From: Streptomyces sp. SJL17-4
GTDB lineage: Bacteria > Actinomycetota > Actinomycetes > Streptomycetales > Streptomycetaceae
Direction of reading: 5' to 3'
Assembly (NCBI RefSeq): GCF_036826855.1
Contig: NZ_CP104578.1
Coordinates: 5,305,501 to 5,369,500, forward strand
Length of the DNA: 64,000 nucleotides
Of this stretch, positions 35,350-44,700 are shown in pieces. Under the pieces are notes generated by a model. It did not search any database and was not told the origin of the DNA. It saw only the letters and a program-made list of their open reading frames with translations. The position numbers and the translations under genes are program-made. The stretch's first letter is position 1, and the number at the start of each line of letters is the position of its first letter.

Positions 35350-36671
35350 CGGCGGGCCTCCCGGCGCATGCGGCGGATGTTGAGGACCATCACCGGGACC
35401 ACCAGGAGCAGCAGCAGGACGGCGATGGCCGAGCCGACCCCGAGATCGGCGTCCGTACCGAACGACGAGCGGTACAGCTGGAGCGCGAGCACGTTCGCGT
35501 CGTCCTGGGCGGAGCCCGGCGCGATGACGAAGACCAGGTCGAAGACCTTGAGCACATTGATCATCAGGGTGACGAGGACGACCGCGAGGACCGGGGCGAG
35601 CAGCGGCACCGTGATCCGGCGGAACACCTGCCACTCGTTCGCCCCGTCCACCCGCGCCGCCTCCAGCAGCTCGCGCGGGACGGCGGCGAGCCCGGCGCCG
35701 ATGAGCACCATCGCGAACCCGGCCCACATCCACACGTACGCGCCGATGACCGCCGGGGTGACGAGCCGGGGACCGAGCCACTCCACGCCGTTGTACTGCT
35801 CCCGGAAGTTGCTCGCGGGCAGCCGCAGCACGGCTCCGTCGGCGCGGTCGGCGGGCAGCGTGAAGGTGCCGTCGGCCGCCGCCGTCGCCCGGGCGACCAC
35901 CTTTCCGTCCCGTACGGCCTCGATCCGCAGCCCCGCGAGGCCCAGTTCGGCCGGGTCGACGGCGTTCTGCCGCCCGCCGCCGCCCCGGGTGAAGTCCAGC
36001 CAGGCGGTGCCCGTGACGGTGTCCGCCGTCTCCGGCGCCGCGACCGGGGTCCGCGCCGGGCGGGCCTCCTCCGGCATCTGACCGGGCGTCACCCCGATCA
36101 GCGGAAGCCGTACGGGCTCCCCGGCGCGCACCGGCTCCTTCGTGACGAACGCGCCGCCGCCGGCCGCCTCCAGCGGATGCGCGGGCAGCGGCCGGGCCCG
36201 CGGGAAGCCGGACGACTCGGCGAAGGTGTCGTGGACGCCGACCCACACGGCGTTGGCGACCCCGCGGTCCGGGTCCTGCTCGTAGACCAGCCGGAAGATG
36301 ATCCCGGCGGCCAGCATCGAGATCGCCATCGGCATGAAGACGACCAGCTTGAACGCCGTCCCCCAGCGGACGCGCTCGGTGAGCACCGCGAAGATCAGGC
36401 CGAGGGCGGTCGCGACCACCGGGGCGACGACCAGCCAGATGACGTTGTTGCGGGCGGCGGTGCGGAGCGACTCGTCGGTGACCAGGGCGAGGTAGTTGTC
36501 CAGGCCGACGAAGGACGAGCCGGAGCTGTCGAAGAACGAGCGCTGGACGGAGTACCCGATGGGGTAGACGACGAGCGCGCCGAGCAGCAGCAGGGCGGGG
36601 AGCAGGAACCCCGCCGCGACCGTCCTGCTCCTGTTGCCGCTCCTGACGCCGTTGTGGTTTGTCCTCGGCAT
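35346..36671 (-). CDS. sugar ABC importer permease (MalF type) with large external loop
   Basis: At 441 residues it is over 100 longer than usual permeases of the family. Helices lie at about 20-40, 77-97 and 108-128, then a loop of about 160 residues (143-302) before the remaining helices and the EAA loop (PRELLEAARVDGANEWQVF, 332-350). The loop contains a beta-sandwich-like stretch (LRIEAVRDGKVVARAT, then DGTFTLP). Its topological place matches the P2 loop of E. coli MalF, which touches the sugar-binding protein. It is coupled to the second permease by a 4-nt overlap. Confidence 0.9.
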   Translation of the reverse strand: MPRTNHNGVRSGNRSRTVAAGFLLPALLLLGALVVYPIGYSVQRSFFDSSGSSFVGLDNYLALVTDESLRTAARNNVIWLVVAPVVATALGLIFAVLTERVRWGTAFKLVVFMPMAISMLAAGIIFRLVYEQDPDRGVANAVWVGVHDTFAESSGFPRARPLPAHPLEAAGGGAFVTKEPVRAGEPVRLPLIGVTPGQMPEEARPARTPVAAPETADTVTGTAWLDFTRGGGGRQNAVDPAELGLAGLRIEAVRDGKVVARATAAADGTFTLPADRADGAVLRLPASNFREQYNGVEWLGPRLVTPAVIGAYVWMWAGFAMVLIGAGLAAVPRELLEAARVDGANEWQVFRRITVPLLAPVLAVVLVTLMINVLKVFDLVFVIAPGSAQDDANVLALQLYRSSFGTDADLGVGSAIAVLLLLLVVPVMVLNIRRMRREARR

Positions 36672-36681
36672 GCCGGGGGCC

Positions 36682-38049
36682 TCAGCTCTTCGCCGCGGCC
36701 TTGTACGCCTTCGCCGCGTCCTTCTCCAGACGCGCCTGAGTCCCCGCGATGTCCTTCGGGTTCTTCAGGAAGTCCTGGAGCGCCTTCCACTCGCCCTTGC
36801 CCGGCGTTCCGCCGAAGGACTGCGGCATCTGGTCCGACATGTCGAACCGGAAGTCGTCACCGGCGCCGATCAGCGCCTTGGCGATCTCACGCTGGACGTC
36901 GTTCGGGTACGCCGCCGGGTCCAGGTTCTTGTTGGGGGAGACGAAGCCGCCCTCGGCCGCCCAGATCTTCGCCGCGTCCGGTGAGGCGAGGAAGGCGAGC
37001 AGCGCCTGTGCGCCCTTGGTGTCCTTGAGGGCCACGGCCGCGTCGCCGGCCGTCACCACGGGCGTGGTGCCCGTGCCGACGGTGGGGAACGGGAAGACCT
37101 TCGCGTCCGTGCCGATCTTCGCCTTCGTCTGGGCGATGTTGACGGCCGCGAAGTCGCCCTCGAAGACCATCGCCCCCTTGGGCGTGTCACCGCCCGTGAA
37201 GGTCTGGGTGACCGACACCGGGTACTCCGTCTGCAGCGCGCCGCTCGTGCCGCCCGCGAGCAGCGCCGGCTTGCCGAAGAGTTCGCCGAGCGTGGTCAGG
37301 GCCGCCGTGACGGACGGGTCGGTCCACTTGATCGTGTGCTTCGCCAGCTGGTCGTACTTGGCCGGGCCCGCCTGGGAGAGGTAGATGTTCTCGAACCAGT
37401 CGGTGAGGGTCCAGCCGTCCGCGCCGCCGACCGAGACGGGGGTGACGCCGTAGGCCGAGATCGTCTCGGCCGTGGTGAGGAACTCCTTCCAGGTCTTCGG
37501 CTCGGTCGCGCCGGCGCTCTCGAAGACGGCGGAGTTGTACCAGACCAGGGACTTGTTGGCGGCCTTGAAGTAGACGCCGTACTGGGTACCGCCGACCGCG
37601 CCGAGCTCCTGCCAGCCGCGCGAGTAGTTGGCGGCCAGCTGGGCCTCGGCCTCCGGGCCGACGGGCTTCAGCCACTTCTGCGCGGCGGCCTGCTGGATCG
37701 CGCCGACCTGCGGCAGCATCGCGACGTCCGGCGGCGAACCGCCCGCGATCTTCGTGCCGAGGAAGTTCACGATCGGGTCCTGGGCGGGCACGAAGGTGAC
37801 GGTCGCGCCCGTGCGCTTCTCGAACTCCTTCAGGACCTTGGTGAAGTTCTCCTGCTCGGGGCCCGTCCAGACGGCGGCGACCTCGATCTTCTCGCCCTTG
37901 AGGGGAAGGGCGCCGCCGCTGGGCCCGGATTCCCCTTGACCCTTGTCGGCCCCGCCGCCACCGCACGCCGCGAGGGTGAGTGCGGTGATGGCCGTGAACG
38001 CCGTCATGGTCACCGCGGTCCTGCTGCGTGGACGAAGAGTTGTACGCAT
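36682..38049 (-). CDS. sugar ABC importer substrate-binding lipoprotein
   Basis: The 455-residue protein has a lipoprotein signal with lipobox LAAC and Cys29. The mature part is a family 1 solute-binding protein: AVWTGPEQENFTKVLKEFEK near the start, GGSPPDVAMLPQ, and a C-terminal lobe with DMSDQMPQSFGG. It captures a carbohydrate outside the cell and hands it to the two permeases encoded next, 10 nt downstream. The sugar cannot be told from sequence; the FxxRTG- and WYNS-type motifs are common in alpha-glucoside and oligosaccharide binders. Confidence 0.92.
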   Translation of the reverse strand: MRTTLRPRSRTAVTMTAFTAITALTLAACGGGGADKGQGESGPSGGALPLKGEKIEVAAVWTGPEQENFTKVLKEFEKRTGATVTFVPAQDPIVNFLGTKIAGGSPPDVAMLPQVGAIQQAAAQKWLKPVGPEAEAQLAANYSRGWQELGAVGGTQYGVYFKAANKSLVWYNSAVFESAGATEPKTWKEFLTTAETISAYGVTPVSVGGADGWTLTDWFENIYLSQAGPAKYDQLAKHTIKWTDPSVTAALTTLGELFGKPALLAGGTSGALQTEYPVSVTQTFTGGDTPKGAMVFEGDFAAVNIAQTKAKIGTDAKVFPFPTVGTGTTPVVTAGDAAVALKDTKGAQALLAFLASPDAAKIWAAEGGFVSPNKNLDPAAYPNDVQREIAKALIGAGDDFRFDMSDQMPQSFGGTPGKGEWKALQDFLKNPKDIAGTQARLEKDAAKAYKAAAKS

Positions 38050-38134
38050 CGCTGCCCCGTCTCTCCCGTGCGCTTCGCTGTCCCGTGCCGACAGGTCTAC
38101 GCCCGGTGACGGGGCCCCGCAATACCGCCTTCCG

Positions 38135-38161
38135 CGTCAAGAGGGCGATCGTGATGCCCTC
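38135..38161 (-). promoter_or_regulatory. candidate promoter with inverted repeat for the sugar importer operon
   Basis: Read on the minus strand, GAGGGC-N9-GCCCTC is followed directly by TTGACG, a good -35 box, about 90 nt upstream of the binding-protein start. No clear -10 at 17-18 nt was found. The hairpin may instead end transcription of the upstream FHA-FtsK gene, which stops at 38173. Confidence 0.35.
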
Positions 38162-38172
38162 GTGACGTGGTG

Positions 38173-41100
38173 TCAGCTGTGGGTCGCGGGGGTCAGCGGG
38201 GGTACGGGCGTGGCCTCGACCGAGCGGGCGGCGCGGTCGAGGGCGCTCGCGAGGAGGGCCAGATCCGTCGGTCCGTTGCCCAGCTCGCGGACCGGACGGC
38301 GGGTCGGCGGATCGCCCATCCGCTCCCACTCCAGCGGCACGACGGTGGGGCGGAGCGTCGCGGTCCGGGGGATCCGGCCGGTGACGCGTCCCGCCTGGAA
38401 GGGGGTCACCCGGCCGTCCGGATGGCCGAGGCGCCCGCGCCCGGCCGCCGGTACGTCCGGTCCCGCGGTCAGTGGGGGCGCGTCGAGCACGATCCGCAGT
38501 CGGGCCCCGTGGGCCAGTTCCGTGTCGGCGGTCCGGTCGGGGCGCGCGGAGGTCGCGACGAGGTGCACGCCGAGCCGCTCGCCGTTTCGCGCGACGGCCT
38601 CCAGGGCCCGCACGACGGACCCGGCGGCGGGCCGCCCGGAGGCGCCGAGCGCGGGTGCCACCAGGGCGTCGAAGTCGTCGACGAGAACGATGAGGCGGGG
38701 GAGCTGGGCGGAGCCGCCCACGGCTCGCACGGACCCCTGCTCGCCGCCGGTGGGCCGCGGAATCCGCCCGGACACATCCTCGGCGGCGGCGGGCCGGGAC
38801 AGGCGCCCGCCGGTGCGGTCGGCGTGGTCGCCGTCGCCGGGCCGGGGGACGCGGCCGCTGGGGTACCCGCCGAGGTCGCCGTCCCCGGGACGGGACACGC
38901 GCCCGCTGCCGTGGCCGACGATGTCCTCCGCCCCGGTGCGGGACACCCGTCCGCTCGGGCGGTCCGTGAGGTCGCCGTCGCCGGTGCGGAGGGTGCGTCC
39001 GCCGGTGCGGTCGTCGCCGTCCCGGCGCGGCAGCCGCCCGCTGGGGGTATCGGTCAGGAAGGCATCGGCACCGGCCCTCGTCCGGGCACTGGGCCGCTCG
39101 TCGAGCGAACCGTCGCCGGGGCGGGGCACGCGCCCGCTGCCGTGGCCGCCGAGGTCCTCCGCGCCCGCGCGGGCCACGCGGCCGCTCGGGTGGTCGGTGA
39201 GGTCGTCGTCGCCCGTGCGCAGGGTGCGGCTGCTGGGGCGCCCGGCCGGGCCCTCGGACCCGGGGTACGTGAGCCGGCCGCTCGGCCGGCCGCCGAGGTC
39301 ATCGGCTCCGGGGTACGGACGAGGGTGGTCTCCGGGGTACGGGCTCCGCCCGCTGGGCCGGCTGTCGACGTCTCCGGGGTACGGGCTCCGCCCGCTGGGC
39401 CGGCTGTCGACGTCTCTGGGGTACGCGTTCCGCGTGCTCGTCCGGCTGTCGACGTCGCCCGGGTACGCGCTCCGGCCGCTCGGCCGGCTGTCGACGTCGC
39501 CCGTGTAGGTGATCCGGCCACTGGGCCGGCCGCCGAGGTCGTCCGACGTGGGGTACGGGCCGTCCGTGCGGCCGCTTCGCGTGCTCGGGAGGGCGCCGAT
39601 CGTGCCGTCGCCCGTGCGCAGGGTGCGGCCGCTCGGGCGGCCCGTGAGGTCGCCGGAGTCCTGGAGGCGGACGGTCGCGCGGGCGCCCTGGGGCACCGAC
39701 TCCGCCGCACTCGGGGCGCGCTGGCCGATCAGCCGGTCGGCGGCGGTCGCCGCGGATGCCGTGCGCGTCCCCCGGCGGTCGGCGAAGTGGCCGTCACCCA
39801 GCAGCTCCGCCCGGCGCTTCAGCTCCGCTCCCAGGGCCTGCGCGAACTCCCGCATCCGCACCGGGTCCGAGGCGACCAGGTGCTCGGTGACGTGCGGCAG
39901 CTCCGTACAGGCCGCGAGTCCTTCACCGCGGTCGCCGCCCGCCCCGTCCACCAGGAGCAGCCCGAGCCGGTCGGGGCGGCCGCCGGCCGCGAGCGAGGCG
40001 GCGATGGAACGGAGCAGCTCCGTCCGCCCGCTTCCCGCGGGGCCTTCGATCAGGAGGTGCGGGCCCTCGCGGGTGAGGTCCACGGCCAGCGGGCCGCGCG
40101 GCCCCGCGCCCAGGACGGCCGTGCCGTCCGCGGCGGAGGCCCAGCGGGCCATCAGGGAGGCGGGGGTGGCACGGGCGAGGCCGAGCTCGTCGAGGAGGCG
40201 GGCCGACGGGGGCAGCGCGGCGGCACGCGCGCCGGGCGCCGCCGTCGTGTCCGTACGCAAGGGGGCGAGGGCGCGGCCGAACCGCTCGGCCCAGGCGACG
40301 GAGACCGCGTCGACCACACCGACCGTGCCGTGGCCGGCGACCCGTCCGCCCGAGGTCCTGAGCAGTCGCAGCGCCGTCGCCACGTCGCCGCTGAGGAGCG
40401 CGGCGGCCCCGCACTCGCGGAACGCCAGGGACGCGGCGCACGCCGTCTCGTAGGTGGCGGCCACCGGGGAGACCGGGGAGGCCGAGGGAGCCTCGGCGAG
40501 GCACAGCAGATGGATGCCGGCCGCCGCTCCGGCGCCGGCCAGCCGCGCCACCGTCTCGCGCAGGGCCGCCGAACCGGGGTCACCGTCGACGACCACGACC
40601 GTCGTCGGTCCCTCGTGCCGGGCCGCCGCCTCGGCGACCGAGGCGCGGTCGGCGCTGGGCCAGCCGGGGCCGAGGGGGCCGTCGTCGAGCCGCCGGGTCA
40701 GCTCCGCCGTACGGGCCTGGGCCTGCTCGCGGTCGTACGCCAGGAGCAGCCGGCAGTCCTGGCCGTGGGCCGGCCGGACGTGCGGGAGCCAGCCGAGCCA
40801 GCCCCAGGACCGGCGCCGCTCCTCCAGGGAGTGGTTCCGGTCGGCGCTGATGAGCACGATCTCCAGGTCGGAGGGGGAGTGCAGGGCGGCGAGCTGGGCG
40901 ACGACCGAGCGGGCGAGACCGGCGAGCCGGTCGGCGGGGCCGGCGAGGCCCAGCGAACCGGCCTCCCGCAGTCCCACGGTGACCGGGACGCCGGAGAGGT
41001 CGGCGCGGTCCGTGGTGCCGAGCCGGACCACCAGGGACTCGGGGTGGTCCTGGCCGCGCTCCCAGAGCCGGGGGCCGGGACCCAGGGCGGTGAGCAGGAC

Positions 41101-42282
41101 GGTGGCCGGGTCGGGCCAGGTGTCGGCCATCGGGGCGGGCGCGCCGGAGCCGCCACGGGCGGCCGCGCCGGGCAGGGTGCCCGCGTGGGTGTCCGGGGCC
41201 GTACGGGAACCGGCGACGGGCGCCGGGAGGTCCTCGCGTCCGCCGGCCAGGCGCCGGGCCCAGGCCCCGAGGCCCCGCTTGCCGCCGCCACCCGCGCGCG
41301 GGGAACCGGCCTGCGCCGGGGACGCGTCGCCGCGGGGCGGGCGGGTCCTGCTGTGGGCCTCGCCGCCGCCGTCGGGTCCGTCGTGGCCCTCGTCGCCGGG
41401 GCGGTCGCCCGCGCGCGCGTGGCCGGACGGGTCCGGGCCCCGGTCGCGGCCGGGGCCGTACGGGTCCTCGTACGCGCTGCCGGGCGCCCCGCCGAACGGG
41501 ATGCCGCGCCCGCCGTGGGTGGTGTCGTCCGCGGGAGCGCCGGGAGCGCCGGGAGCGCCGGGAGCCGTGCCGGGCACGCCCGCGTGGCCTGGCCGGTCGG
41601 TCCGGTCCGTGAGGGGCGTGCCGTCGGCGGGCGCGACCCGCAGGTGGCCCTCGCCGTCCGGGGCGGTCGCCCGCGTCTCCGTACCGCCGAGGTCGTCGCC
41701 GGGGCCGGTCAGGCGGAGGGCGGACTCGCCGAGGCGCAGCAGCGCGCCCGGCCGGAAGGCGACCGGGCGGTCGCCGACCGGTGCGCCGTCGAGGGTCGTG
41801 CCGTTCGTCGAGCCCCGGTCGGCGACCGTGACCCGGCCGTCCTCGCCGACGGTGACCGTGCAGTGCGCGCGGGAGACGTCCGGGTCGTCGAGCGGTACGT
41901 CGGCGTCCACGGAACGGCCGATTCTGATCGCTCCGCCGTGCAGCAGGTGCACTCCGCCCGCGTCCGGGCCCGCCACCACGTGCAGCCGGGCCGCGGCGGT
42001 CTCGTCGACGCGGTCGTCGGGGCCGGGGACCTGGAGGGAGAGGACCGCGCCGTCGACGAGCGGGGGTTCGCCGAGCACACAGCGGCGGCCGTCGAGCCGC
42101 TCCGCGCCCGCGTAGAGCACGGTGGTGCCCGAGGCGGAGGTGTCGGGGCCGGTGACGGCGGCGGCGAGATTCGAGGCCACGGCGGCCAGCGCCGTCCCGG
42201 CGGGGGCCGTGACGAGCACCTCGCAGGTACGTCCGGCGCCATGGCCGGCGTACGGCGCGAGGACGGTCAGCCGGATCTGCAT
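38173..42282 (-). CDS. FHA-domain FtsK/SpoIIIE-like ATPase with inserted tandem repeats
   Basis: The 1369-residue protein starts at ATG 42282. Residues 97-192 form an FHA phosphothreonine-binding domain (IGRSVDADV, SRAH at 137-140, STNGT). A disordered region follows (200-470), then FtsK/SpoIIIE-type P-loop modules. The clearest has Walker A GPAGSGRT (747-754) and Walker B LIVLVDDFDAL (Asp1202-1203). Between these two motifs lie about 300 residues of roughly 19 degenerate repeats of the type DL-xx-RPSGR-xx-R-x-GD. There are no membrane helices. Proteins of this class resemble type VII secretion EccC ATPases without the membrane part. The divergent neighbours are two Ser/Thr kinases, so FHA recognition of their products is likely. 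Confidence 0.85.
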   Translation of the reverse strand: MQIRLTVLAPYAGHGAGRTCEVLVTAPAGTALAAVASNLAAAVTGPDTSASGTTVLYAGAERLDGRRCVLGEPPLVDGAVLSLQVPGPDDRVDETAAARLHVVAGPDAGGVHLLHGGAIRIGRSVDADVPLDDPDVSRAHCTVTVGEDGRVTVADRGSTNGTTLDGAPVGDRPVAFRPGALLRLGESALRLTGPGDDLGGTETRATAPDGEGHLRVAPADGTPLTDRTDRPGHAGVPGTAPGAPGAPGAPADDTTHGGRGIPFGGAPGSAYEDPYGPGRDRGPDPSGHARAGDRPGDEGHDGPDGGGEAHSRTRPPRGDASPAQAGSPRAGGGGKRGLGAWARRLAGGREDLPAPVAGSRTAPDTHAGTLPGAAARGGSGAPAPMADTWPDPATVLLTALGPGPRLWERGQDHPESLVVRLGTTDRADLSGVPVTVGLREAGSLGLAGPADRLAGLARSVVAQLAALHSPSDLEIVLISADRNHSLEERRRSWGWLGWLPHVRPAHGQDCRLLLAYDREQAQARTAELTRRLDDGPLGPGWPSADRASVAEAAARHEGPTTVVVVDGDPGSAALRETVARLAGAGAAAGIHLLCLAEAPSASPVSPVAATYETACAASLAFRECGAAALLSGDVATALRLLRTSGGRVAGHGTVGVVDAVSVAWAERFGRALAPLRTDTTAAPGARAAALPPSARLLDELGLARATPASLMARWASAADGTAVLGAGPRGPLAVDLTREGPHLLIEGPAGSGRTELLRSIAASLAAGGRPDRLGLLLVDGAGGDRGEGLAACTELPHVTEHLVASDPVRMREFAQALGAELKRRAELLGDGHFADRRGTRTASAATAADRLIGQRAPSAAESVPQGARATVRLQDSGDLTGRPSGRTLRTGDGTIGALPSTRSGRTDGPYPTSDDLGGRPSGRITYTGDVDSRPSGRSAYPGDVDSRTSTRNAYPRDVDSRPSGRSPYPGDVDSRPSGRSPYPGDHPRPYPGADDLGGRPSGRLTYPGSEGPAGRPSSRTLRTGDDDLTDHPSGRVARAGAEDLGGHGSGRVPRPGDGSLDERPSARTRAGADAFLTDTPSGRLPRRDGDDRTGGRTLRTGDGDLTDRPSGRVSRTGAEDIVGHGSGRVSRPGDGDLGGYPSGRVPRPGDGDHADRTGGRLSRPAAAEDVSGRIPRPTGGEQGSVRAVGGSAQLPRLIVLVDDFDALVAPALGASGRPAAGSVVRALEAVARNGERLGVHLVATSARPDRTADTELAHGARLRIVLDAPPLTAGPDVPAAGRGRLGHPDGRVTPFQAGRVTGRIPRTATLRPTVVPLEWERMGDPPTRRPVRELGNGPTDLALLASALDRAARSVEATPVPPLTPATHS
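38745..39660. repeat. in-frame degenerate tandem repeats within the FHA-FtsK gene
   Basis: About 900 bases code for some 19 units of 13-18 codons with the core PSGR or a close variant, each followed by an aromatic or Arg residue and Gly-Asp. Several adjacent units at 39345-39500 are almost identical at DNA level (sharing CGCCCGCTGGGCCGGCTGTC), a sign of recent duplication. Confidence 0.85.
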
Positions 42283-42828
42283 CGCCGTCAGCGGTCCCTT
42301 CTGCGTGATGCCCGGCAGGGGAACCGCCCTGTGACTCCCCCCACCCGGCACGGACGCGTCGCCCGGTACAGGTCGGCACGGCGCGGGGGCTCCCGACCCC
42401 ACCGATGCGACGTGCTGGAGGCATCCTCGCACCTGCCACCGACAGCCCGCCCCCGGGTCGGCCGGAAGTGATCTTGAATGGTCGGCTGTGGACGCAAAAG
42501 TGCCTGGTTGGGCATGCCTTCGGAACATGCCCGGCAACCGTCCTGCCTCCGGAAGCGTCTTCTTTCGGACAGACCGGACCTGCCCGGACCCGTCCGGGCC
42601 CGGCCCGGCGAAGGCACGGGTCGGCGTCGGCACCGGTACGGCACCGGCCCGCCCCGGCAGACCGTCGGCGGGCCACCGGAATCGGAATCGGCCTGTGGAC
42701 GACCGGCCTTTACCCCGTTCGGCGGCACTAAAGTGGGTCGGACACCCGGACGGGTCACAACAGAGGACAGGGACCCCGGGAACACCACCGGATCACCCCA
42801 GGACCACGATCAGCAGGGAGCGCGTGAC
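42283..42828. other. divergent intergenic region between FHA-FtsK and pkaA
   Basis: The 546-bp gap has no supported gene. It must hold the promoters for both genes. A hairpin GGGCATG-N9-CATGCCC at about 42514-42536 encloses a TTCG turn. A TAAAGT at 42729 might be a -10 box for pkaA, but its TTTACC partner is only 14 nt away. Open frames through here are out-of-frame readings. Confidence 0.4.
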
Positions 42829-44574
42829 GTGCGGCCTATCGGCAGCAAGTACCTGCTCGAGGAGCCGCTCGGCCGCGGCGCCACGGGCACCGTCTGGCGA
42901 GCCCGCCAGCGGGAGACGGCGGGCGCCGAGGCGGCCGTGCCCGGCCAGCCCGGCGAGACCGTCGCGATCAAGGTCCTCAAGGAGGAGCTGGCCAACGACG
43001 CGGACATCGTGATGCGCTTCCTGCGCGAGCGGTCCGTGCTGCTCCGGCTCACCCACCCCAACATCGTGCGCACCCGCGACCTGGTCGTCGAGGGCGATGT
43101 CCTCGCGCTCGTCATGGACCTCGTCGAGGGCCCCGACCTGCACCGGTACATCCGGGACAGCGGCCCGCTCACCCCGGTCGCCGCCGCCCTCCTGACCGCC
43201 CAGATCGCCGACGCGCTCGCCGCCAGCCACGCCGACGGCGTCGTCCACCGCGACCTGAAGCCGGCCAACGTCCTGCTCGCCGAGCAGGGCGGCCAGATGC
43301 ACCCGATGCTCACCGACTTCGGCATCGCGCGCCTCGCGGACTCCCCGGGCCTGACCCGCACCCACGAATTCGTCGGCACGCCCGCGTACGTGGCGCCGGA
43401 GTCCGCCGAGGGCCGCCCGCAGACCTCCGCCGTCGACATCTACGGCGCCGGCATCCTGCTGTACGAGCTGGTCACCGGCCGGCCCCCGTTCGCGGGCGGC
43501 ACCGCCCTCGAGGTCCTCCACCGGCACCTCAGCGAGGAGCCCCGCCGGCCCTCGACCGTGCCCGGACCCCTGTGGACGGTCATAGAGCGCTGCCTCAGCA
43601 AGGACCCGGACCGGCGGCCGAGCGCGGTGAACCTCGCGCGCGGTCTGCGCGCGGTCGCCGCCGGCATCGGCGTGCACTCCACGCCCGCCCAGATCGAGGC
43701 GGCCGAAGGCGTCGGCGCGCTCCTCGCCCCGGACCCGGCGCCCGCGCCGGTCCCGGAGACCCCCGAGACGGGGGCCGCCGACCCCACCCAGGTGCTGCCC
43801 AGTGGCGCCGGGACGCCGCCCCGGTACGACCCCGCCGGCGCGACCAGCGTCATGCAGACCAGCGGCACGGCGGGCGCCGCCGATCCGACGGCCGTCATGC
43901 CCCCCGTACCGCAGAACCCTCCGGCGGAGGACCCGCACCCCTGGCAGAACCAGCTGCGGCAGGTCCGCGACCGCAACGAGCAGACGCAGGTGCAGTACCT
44001 GGACCCGAGCCAGGACCCGCTGCGCCGCCGCCCGCAGCGGCAGCAGCCCCCGCAGCAGCAGCCCGGCCAGTACGGGCAGCAGGGTCAGCAGGGTCAGGGC
44101 CAGCAAGGCCAGTACGGGCAGCAGCCGCCGCAGCCGTACCAGCAGCAGCGTCCCGCACAGCAGCGGCCGCAGCAGCCGTACCCGCCGCAGCACCAGCAGC
44201 AGCACCAGCCGCAGCAGTACGCGCCGCCGCCCGCCCCGCAGCAGTACGCGCAGCCCCAGCAGCAGTACACCCCGCCGCAGCCGCCGCCCCAGGCCCCGGC
44301 GCCGCGCGAGCCGCGTCCGCCGCGTCAGCGCAGCGCCAACCCGGTGCGGATCCCCGGCCTCGGCTGCCTCAAGGGCTGCCTGGTCATGATCGTGCTGTTC
44401 GTGGTCGCGGGCTGGCTCGTCTGGGAGCTGACCCCGCTCCAGGACTGGATCGCCGAGGGCAAGAGCTACTGGGAGGCCATCGGCGACGGCATCTCGACGG
44501 TGACCGACTGGATCTCCACGATCGGCGAGGCCACCGACTCCACCGGTGCTACCGGCGGTACGACAGGGCAGTGA
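42829..44574 (+). CDS. pkaA: Ser/Thr protein kinase with Gln/Pro-rich linker (PkaA-like)
   Basis: The 581-residue kinase starts at GTG 42829 after GGGAG. The kinase core (about 8-265) has Gly-loop LGRGATGTVW, Lys48 (VAIKVL), catalytic Asp142 in VVHRDLKPANVLL and DFG in LTDFGIARL. A low-complexity linker (about 395-500) is rich in Gln, Pro and Tyr. One membrane helix near 516-536 (GCLVMIVLFVVAGWLVWEL) leaves about 45 residues outside. There are no PASTA repeats. Position next to a second kinase and prfB matches pkaA of S. coelicolor. Activation-loop Thr residues (LTRTHEFVGT) suggest autophosphorylation. Confidence 0.88.
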   Translation: MRPIGSKYLLEEPLGRGATGTVWRARQRETAGAEAAVPGQPGETVAIKVLKEELANDADIVMRFLRERSVLLRLTHPNIVRTRDLVVEGDVLALVMDLVEGPDLHRYIRDSGPLTPVAAALLTAQIADALAASHADGVVHRDLKPANVLLAEQGGQMHPMLTDFGIARLADSPGLTRTHEFVGTPAYVAPESAEGRPQTSAVDIYGAGILLYELVTGRPPFAGGTALEVLHRHLSEEPRRPSTVPGPLWTVIERCLSKDPDRRPSAVNLARGLRAVAAGIGVHSTPAQIEAAEGVGALLAPDPAPAPVPETPETGAADPTQVLPSGAGTPPRYDPAGATSVMQTSGTAGAADPTAVMPPVPQNPPAEDPHPWQNQLRQVRDRNEQTQVQYLDPSQDPLRRRPQRQQPPQQQPGQYGQQGQQGQGQQGQYGQQPPQPYQQQRPAQQRPQQPYPPQHQQQHQPQQYAPPPAPQQYAQPQQQYTPPQPPPQAPAPREPRPPRQRSANPVRIPGLGCLKGCLVMIVLFVVAGWLVWELTPLQDWIAEGKSYWEAIGDGISTVTDWISTIGEATDSTGATGGTTGQ

Positions 44575-44608
44575 CACCGTAGGACCACGTAATACTGCCG
44601 ATTTATCG

Positions 44609-44638
44609 ACTTCCGAGGGGTGATTTCCCCTCGGAAGT
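44609..44638 (+). terminator. terminator after pkaA
   Basis: A perfect 12-bp stem ACTTCCGAGGGG/CCCCTCGGAAGT with a 6-nt loop lies 35 nt after the pkaA stop. It suggests that pkaB has at least partly its own promoter. Confidence 0.75.
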
Positions 44639-44700
44639 GACGTCCGGCGGCTGCGGACGCGTAACTTTGCACGCGAACCGCAGCCGCTGAGGGAGCAGTC

